The position numbers and the translations under genes were made by a program. This document shows positions 59,633 to 64,000 of a stretch of 64,000 nucleotides of DNA, in pieces. The notes under the pieces were generated by a model. That model worked only from the letters and a program-made list of their open reading frames with translations, had not been told where the DNA came from and searched no databases. Position 1 is the stretch's first letter, and each line of letters starts with the position of its first letter. The DNA is from Rhodospirillales bacterium (lineage in GTDB: Bacteria; Pseudomonadota; Alphaproteobacteria; Rhodospirillales; Shumkoniaceae), in the NCBI GenBank assembly GCA_014859895.1, contig JACZKS010000130.1:62001-126000 (forward strand), read 5' to 3'.

Positions 59633-59935
59633 CTAGTGCTCGTACGTCCGTCCCGTCCCCTGGGCGCCCGGCGTCCAAGGCTCCGGCGCCGGATGCTCGG
59701 GGTCGGTGACGACGTCGACCACCACCGGGCGCGTCTCCTTCAGCGCCTCGGCCAATGCCGGCGCGAGGTCCTGCGGCCGCTCGACGCGGATGCCGCGGCA
59801 GCCGAATTCCTCGGCGATGCGTGCGAAGTTGACGCGGCTGAACGCCATCAGTTCGTCCTTGTTGTCGTTGATGTCCTTGTAGAAGACGTCGATCTCCGTC
59901 TTCGACTGCTGGAGCACCGAGTAGGGGTGACGCAA
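59633..59935 (-). pseudogene. C-terminal fragment of a thiamine-diphosphate-dependent enzyme
   Basis: The frame reads VNFARIAEEFGCRGIRVERP, DLAPALAEALKETRPVVVDVVTDPE, the C-terminal signature of acetolactate-synthase-like ThDP enzymes, to a proper stop at 59633. Nothing upstream of about 59935 resembles the missing ~450 residues. It abuts the sialidase fragment tail to tail, which suggests deletion and rearrangement. Confidence 0.65.
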
Positions 59936-60084
59936 ATTAGATTTCCGTTCCAACCCAATTGCTGCGACCAAGGGCTAATTCACAGCCGAACAAATGCGAC
60001 TTCGCACATGCATAGAAAATTAGCTGTTATTTCAATGAGTTGTTAAGCAGAGAGAGCTCGGCTTGGCGTAACGCCTCGAATGTG
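59936..60084. other. AT-rich segment between gene fragments, possible IS end
   Basis: This ~150-base stretch is distinctly AT-richer than its surroundings (for example GCATAGAAAATTAGCTGTTATTTC) and separates the ThDP fragment from the istA fragment. It may be the non-coding end of an insertion sequence; no clean terminal repeat was found. Confidence 0.35.
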
Positions 60085-60445
60085 CCTTTAGGAGCAGACG
60101 CGGTTGCGAGGCCGGATCGCGTGCCGGTCGAGCAATAGCGGTTCACCATCGGCCGCCGCGTTCGTCCTGACGTCCGGCTTCGGCAGATGGGGATAGGCAT
60201 CAAGATCGAGCCGCGTCGAAGCCTATCGCACCGAGACGGATCGCCTCGGTGACGGCGGATGCAACGACGCCCTTCGGAATGGCTTCAATCAGCCGCAAGA
60301 CCTGGATGAACTCTCGCTTCCCCCGGATGCCCATCCGCGCCTCCTTGGTCTCGATCAGTGCCAGGTAATGCAGCGAATCGAACACGAAGTCCCGAGTACC
60401 GTAGGAGCGCGGATGATCGGCGACCGTCTTGCCGTCGCACGGCGG
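60085..60445 (-). pseudogene. IS21-family transposase (IstA) C-terminal remnant
   Basis: The frame FVFDSLHYLALIETKEARMG, GKREFIQVLRLIEAIP, AIRLGAIGFDAA matches the C-terminal part of IstA. A shift follows, then LDAYPHLPKPDVRT continues the IstA tail. Compared with intact IstA as I recall it, about 25 residues are missing between ALIE and EARMG. No istB and no N-terminal domain are present. Insertion-element decay probably caused the neighbouring truncations. Confidence 0.65.
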
Positions 60446-60475
60446 CGCGCCACCGCCCGGCGTTTCCGGCTGGCG

Positions 60476-61372
60476 TCAGATCGTCCAGCTTCCCGCCAGC
60501 ATGTCCCGAAACCGCTGGGCGGCCGGGGAGAGTCTGCCGATGCGGCGTTCGACGATTCCGATGGTCCGGGTCACGACCGGATCGGTAAGCGGCACCGTCA
60601 TCAGCAACGGATGATCCTCCTGCGGGGTCGCCAATCGCGGCAGCACGGAAACGCCAAGCCCCCTTTCGACCAGCCCCAACGAGGTCGACAGGTGGTTCAC
60701 CTCGTAAAACCAGCTCAGCCTGACCGCCGTCTTAGCCAGGGCCGAATCAAGCAGAACGCGGTTGCCGCTGGCCCGGCTGACGCCGATGAGTTGCCGGTTT
60801 TCGAGGTCCTTCCATTTCAGGCTCCGGCGCCTGGCGAACGGATGGTCCCGCCGGCAGGCCAGCACGAACGGATCCTCGACCAGCGGCGTGAAATGAAGAT
60901 CGCCGCGCGACGAACCGATGAAGTTGATGCCGAACTCGGCCTCGCCGCTGGCGACGCTATCCAGCGCCTGGGCGGACGACAGGTCGAGAAGGCGGAAACC
61001 GATCCGCGGGTAGTGGTTGTTGAATTCCTTGATCGCCTTCGGCAGAAAATAGAATGCCGCCGTCGGCACGCAGGCGATCGTAACCTGGCCGGCCTGGCGG
61101 TCGCCCACGCCGGAAATGGACAGAAGCTGGTTCTCGAACTCGTCAATCAGGCGCCGCGCCAGGGGCTCGATCTCGCGGCCGAACGCCGTCGTCGCGACAT
61201 GCCGCGTCGAGCGTTCGAGCAGGGGGGCGCCCAGCGCTGCCTCCAACGACTGGATGCGGCGCGAAAGCGCGGGCTGCGACAGATTCAGCGCATCCGCCGC
61301 CTTGCGAAAGGTGCCCAGTTCGACGACCAGAATGAAGGATCGCAGGTCGAGCAGTTCGAAATTGATACGCAT
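60476..61372 (-). CDS. LysR-family transcriptional regulator
   Basis: The 298-residue product has the LysR winged helix (LRSFILVVELGTFRKAADAL, NLSQPALSRRIQSLEAALG) and a periplasmic-binding-like effector domain (GQVTIACVPTAAFYFLP, then GLVERGLGVSVLPRLA). It lies 19 bases downstream of the PrpF-like gene in the same direction, which is less usual than a divergent LysR. It probably controls the PrpF-TctA genes in response to a di- or tricarboxylate. The N-terminus is good and the ATG at 61372 is the natural start. Confidence 0.88.
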   Translation of the reverse strand: MRINFELLDLRSFILVVELGTFRKAADALNLSQPALSRRIQSLEAALGAPLLERSTRHVATTAFGREIEPLARRLIDEFENQLLSISGVGDRQAGQVTIACVPTAAFYFLPKAIKEFNNHYPRIGFRLLDLSSAQALDSVASGEAEFGINFIGSSRGDLHFTPLVEDPFVLACRRDHPFARRRSLKWKDLENRQLIGVSRASGNRVLLDSALAKTAVRLSWFYEVNHLSTSLGLVERGLGVSVLPRLATPQEDHPLLMTVPLTDPVVTRTIGIVERRIGRLSPAAQRFRDMLAGSWTI

Positions 61373-61391
61373 AGTGCATTTTTATGCATAA

Positions 61392-62552
61392 TTATTTCGT
61401 CAGACAAGGCGAAGGTGGGCGAACGATCGGCGACGCCCCGGCCGCCGCGCCCTGCCCCGCGCCGGCCTGCCAAAGACGGGAAGGAACGTAAACGTGGCCC
61501 GACGCAAGCAGGCGGGCCGTCCTCAGAGTTCCGATCTTGCGAATGTCGAGTTCGCCCGCCGTGATCGCGAAATCGGCGACGATTTCGAGGGCCCCCGACG
61601 GATGCTCGATGACCAGTGAAGCGGTGGGCCCCGAAGGGCGCGGGGCAACGATCGATCCGGCGATCGTCCCCGGCGAAAGGATGCAGGCCGAGAGGCCGAT
61701 GCCGCCCGTCACCGCATAGCTGGGGTGGCAGTCCCAGGGCATGAAGTACCGCGAGGCCACCGTTCCGCCGGCCCGCGGCGGGGCGAGCAGGGCGAACTTG
61801 GGCACGACATTGTGCGATACGTCGCCGAGGCCCATGCGCCGGCCGGCCTCGATCCGGATCGGCTCCATCCGCTCGTAGAACGCCCGCGTGGCGTCGAGGT
61901 CTGCCTTGCCTTCATATCCCGAAAGCCCGAAATCCAACGCCAGAGCCACGACCATGGGCATGGCGGCGTCGATGCAGGAAACCCGAATGCCATCGATCTC
62001 GTCGACGGGGTTTCCCGTAGGGAACAGCCGGCCCGTCTTCGAGCCGATCACTTCCGAAAAATTGAGCCGGATCGGCGCCGCCGTCCCGGGCACGCCGTCG
62101 ATGTGGGCAATCCCTTCGTAATCGACCTCGCCGCCGGGGGTCTGGATATTGGCCTCGATCAGCGAGCCGGTGTTGACCGCCCGGATACGCACCGTCGTTT
62201 GGCCGTCCCGGGGCTCGACGAGGCCCATCTCGATGGCGGCCGGCCCGACGCCCGCCAGAATGTTGCCGCACGACGGCGAAAAATCGACTTCCCGCGCCTG
62301 GGAAATGACCTGGGCGAAGAAATAATCGACATCGGCCCACGGATGGTCGGATCCGGACAGCATGGCGACCTTGCACGTCACCGCGCTGCCGCCGCCAAGC
62401 CCGTCGATGTTACCGGGGTGGCCCGCGCCGATAACCGCCAGCAGCACCTCGGCGAGTTTGTCCCTCTCTTGCGGCAGGTCGCTTCGCAGGAAAAAGGGCC
62501 CGCGAGACGTTCCCCCCCGCATGAAGAGATAGGGGATCGGGGTCAATCGCAT
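61392..62552 (-). CDS. PrpF-family isomerase (4-oxalomesaconate tautomerase GalD-like)
   Basis: The 386-residue diaminopimelate-epimerase-fold protein starts IPYLFMRGGTSRGPFFLRSDLP and contains GGGSAVTCKVAML, DFSPSCGNILAGVGPAA (catalytic Cys), and SCIDAAMPMVVALA. PrpF proteins isomerise aconitate-type unsaturated acids; GalD tautomerises 4-oxalomesaconate in gallate/protocatechuate 4,5-cleavage. The block order suits GalD, but no ring-cleavage genes are in view, so methylaconitate or aconitate isomerase remains possible. It follows the TctA gene by 50 bases, suggesting the transporter feeds it. Confidence 0.85.
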   Translation of the reverse strand: MRLTPIPYLFMRGGTSRGPFFLRSDLPQERDKLAEVLLAVIGAGHPGNIDGLGGGSAVTCKVAMLSGSDHPWADVDYFFAQVISQAREVDFSPSCGNILAGVGPAAIEMGLVEPRDGQTTVRIRAVNTGSLIEANIQTPGGEVDYEGIAHIDGVPGTAAPIRLNFSEVIGSKTGRLFPTGNPVDEIDGIRVSCIDAAMPMVVALALDFGLSGYEGKADLDATRAFYERMEPIRIEAGRRMGLGDVSHNVVPKFALLAPPRAGGTVASRYFMPWDCHPSYAVTGGIGLSACILSPGTIAGSIVAPRPSGPTASLVIEHPSGALEIVADFAITAGELDIRKIGTLRTARLLASGHVYVPSRLWQAGAGQGAAAGASPIVRPPSPCLTK

Positions 62553-62602
62553 TCGGTCACCACCCTTGCCGCGGCGGCGGGCCGGATTGCGGCCCGCCGG
62601 CG

Positions 62603-64000
62603 TTACGCTGCGGAGCTCTTTCGTTTTCCCATGAGCTTGCTGAACATCGGCCAGGCCAGGACGAAGACGACCATCAAAAGGATGACCAGGGATACCGGCC
62701 GGGTCACGAAGCCCATGGCGGTTCCGTCGCCGATGATGATCTGCTTGCGCAGGGAATTTTCCACCAGGTCCCCCAGGATCAGCCCGAGGATCAGCGCGGG
62801 GATGGAATACTTGAACTTGTCGAACAGGTATCCGCCGACGCCCGCGATGAACATGATGATCACGTCATAGAAGCTGTTCTGGAACGAATAGGCGCCGAGC
62901 AGGCCAAGCGCGATGATCAGCGTGCCCAACAGCGGATAGGGCAGCTTCAGGATATGCCCGAACTGCCGGGTGACGAAGCGGCCGCCGAAAAACAGCAGCA
63001 GCGCCGCAAACACCAGCGACAGGAAAATGGTATCCAGCAGGACGGGCTGGTCGCGAAGCAGCAGCGGCCCCGGACGCAGGCCGATGATCATGAACGCGGC
63101 CATGATGACGGCCGTCACCGGGCTTCCGGGGATGCCCAGCACCATGGTCGGCACCAGCGCGCCCCCCACGCCGGCGTTGTTGGCGCTCTCGGGGGCGATG
63201 ATGCCGCGCGGATTGCCCTCGCCGAACTTGATGGCGTCGTGCTTGTGCGAACGCGAGGTCTCGCCGTAGGCGATCAGGCTGGAAATGGAACCGCCGGCCG
63301 CCGGGATAATGCCGATGATGACGCCGATGACCGACGCCTTGACGAAGGTGGCCCACATCTTGACCATCTCGCCGAACTTCATCAGCTCGATCGAAACACT
63401 GCCCTGTTGCAGGGTGTTGTCGCGATGGCGGTATTCCTCGATGTTCTTGAAGACCTCGGCAACGGCGAAGGCGCCGATCATGACCGTGATGTAATGGATG
63501 CCGTTGAGCAGGAACGGCTGTCCGAAGGCGAAACGTTCGACGCCGTTGATGCTGTCGATGCCGACCGTCGAGATCATCAACCCCAGGATCACCGACAGCG
63601 CGGCCTTCAACTGGTCCTTGGCGGCGATGCTGGTGACGCAGCTCAGGCCCAGCAGGCCAAGGGCGAAATACTCGGCGCTCTGGAAGGACAGCGCCACCTT
63701 GGCCAGCAACGGGGCCGCCATCAGCATGACGATGGCCGAGAAGATGGTTCCGAACGACGAGGCGGTAACCGCCAGGCCGAGCGCCATTCCCGCCTGGCCC
63801 TTTTGCGCCATCGGGTAGCCGTCGAAGGTGGTGGCCACCGCTTCGGGGGTTCCCGGCGTCTTGAGCAGGATGGCCGAAATCGATCCGCCGCAGGCGCCGC
63901 CCACATAGACGGCGATCAGCAGCACGATGGCCAGATCCGGGCTCATCGTATACGTGAACGGGAGGCAGAGAATGATGGCCATCGAGGTGCTGAGGCCGGG
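62603..64000 (-). CDS. tctA: Tripartite tricarboxylate transporter large permease TctA (partial, N-terminus beyond window)
   Basis: The frame is open to the right edge, reading PGLSTSMAIILCLPFTYTM there, so the first ~40 residues lie outside. About 465 residues remain of the usual ~500. YVGGACGGSISAILLKTPGTPEAVATTFDGYPMAQKGQAG is the conserved TctA loop (only its order, not its whole run, matters here). Later blocks are IGIIPAAGGSISSLIAYGE and VPTMVLGIPGSPVTAVIMAAF. It forms a sodium-driven carboxylate importer with TctB and the binding protein TctC, presumably upstream outside the window. Confidence 0.9.
   Translation of the reverse strand, partial: PGLSTSMAIILCLPFTYTMSPDLAIVLLIAVYVGGACGGSISAILLKTPGTPEAVATTFDGYPMAQKGQAGMALGLAVTASSFGTIFSAIVMLMAAPLLAKVALSFQSAEYFALGLLGLSCVTSIAAKDQLKAALSVILGLMISTVGIDSINGVERFAFGQPFLLNGIHYITVMIGAFAVAEVFKNIEEYRHRDNTLQQGSVSIELMKFGEMVKMWATFVKASVIGVIIGIIPAAGGSISSLIAYGETSRSHKHDAIKFGEGNPRGIIAPESANNAGVGGALVPTMVLGIPGSPVTAVIMAAFMIIGLRPGPLLLRDQPVLLDTIFLSLVFAALLLFFGGRFVTRQFGHILKLPYPLLGTLIIALGLLGAYSFQNSFYDVIIMFIAGVGGYLFDKFKYSIPALILGLILGDLVENSLRKQIIIGDGTAMGFVTRPVSLVILLMVVFVLAWPMFSKLMGKRKSSAA

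Noticed and set aside
1..64000. CRISPR arrays, rRNA and tRNA genes
   Set aside because: No evenly spaced repeats and no cloverleaf or rRNA-like conserved segments were noticed on reading both strands; a dedicated tRNA search could still find one.

Overview
The window is high-GC DNA with tightly packed genes, many ATGA/TGATG overlaps and frequent GTG/TTG starts. The gene families (TctA/PrpF, split phn clusters, 2H/DUF1045 in the C-P lyase operon, SorC regulators, single-permease sugar ABC systems) suggest an alphaproteobacterium of a soil, plant or aquatic lifestyle. The order is uncertain; Rhodospirillales or Hyphomicrobiales would fit. No tRNA, rRNA or CRISPR was seen.

Layout. (1) 1-3430: a HelD-like ATPase cut by the left edge, then a small SAM methyltransferase. 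(2) 3702-12143: a complete autoinducer-2 (AI-2) locus. A minus-strand operon encodes permease, substrate-binding protein, ATPase, RbsD-like protein, LsrG, LsrE-like epimerase and LsrF, and it ends at a perfect rho-independent terminator. It diverges from lsrR-lsrK. The binding protein is of the Vibrio LuxP type rather than LsrB, and it keeps the LuxP ligand residues. (3) 12175-20654: a second sugar locus of parallel composition. It has a SorC regulator and Rpe-like epimerase on the minus strand, diverging from a FGGY kinase, a TIM-barrel isomerase, a 6-phospho-3-hexuloisomerase, an ABC transporter and a transaldolase-like aldolase. A decayed tyrosine recombinase follows it.

(4) 21293-26290: a Fe3+/2-aminoethylphosphonate-type ABC operon with an MBL hydrolase, headed by a Pho-box array. 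(5) 26370-28584: ArsR regulator, metal/metalloid-type permease and transglutaminase-like protein. (6) 28667-44920: a large phosphonate region with phnGHIJKL-DUF1045, phnF, two diverged phnM genes, two phnCDE-type transporters in different gene orders, and an endonuclease/exonuclease/phosphatase-family protein. Pho boxes (CTGTCAT-like heptamers at 11-bp spacing) precede most of these units. phnN and a classical phnP were not found.

(7) 45069-58988: a carbohydrate operon with a UgpB/MalE-type ABC transporter, two GH31 glycosidases (one YicI-like alpha-xylosidase), a GH105-type unsaturated glycuronyl hydrolase, an 822-residue protein of unknown family and a CE15-type esterase. All of the enzymes appear cytoplasmic. 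(8) 59250-60445: a graveyard of gene fragments (sialidase-like, ThDP enzyme, IS21 istA). (9) 60476-64000: LysR regulator, PrpF/GalD-type isomerase, and a TctA permease cut by the right edge.

The window reads as a string of nutrient and signal acquisition islands. AI-2 is imported, phosphorylated (LsrK), sensed (LsrR) and degraded (LsrG/F). Phosphonates are imported and cleaved under phosphate starvation. Plant-type oligosaccharides are imported and dismantled inside the cell.
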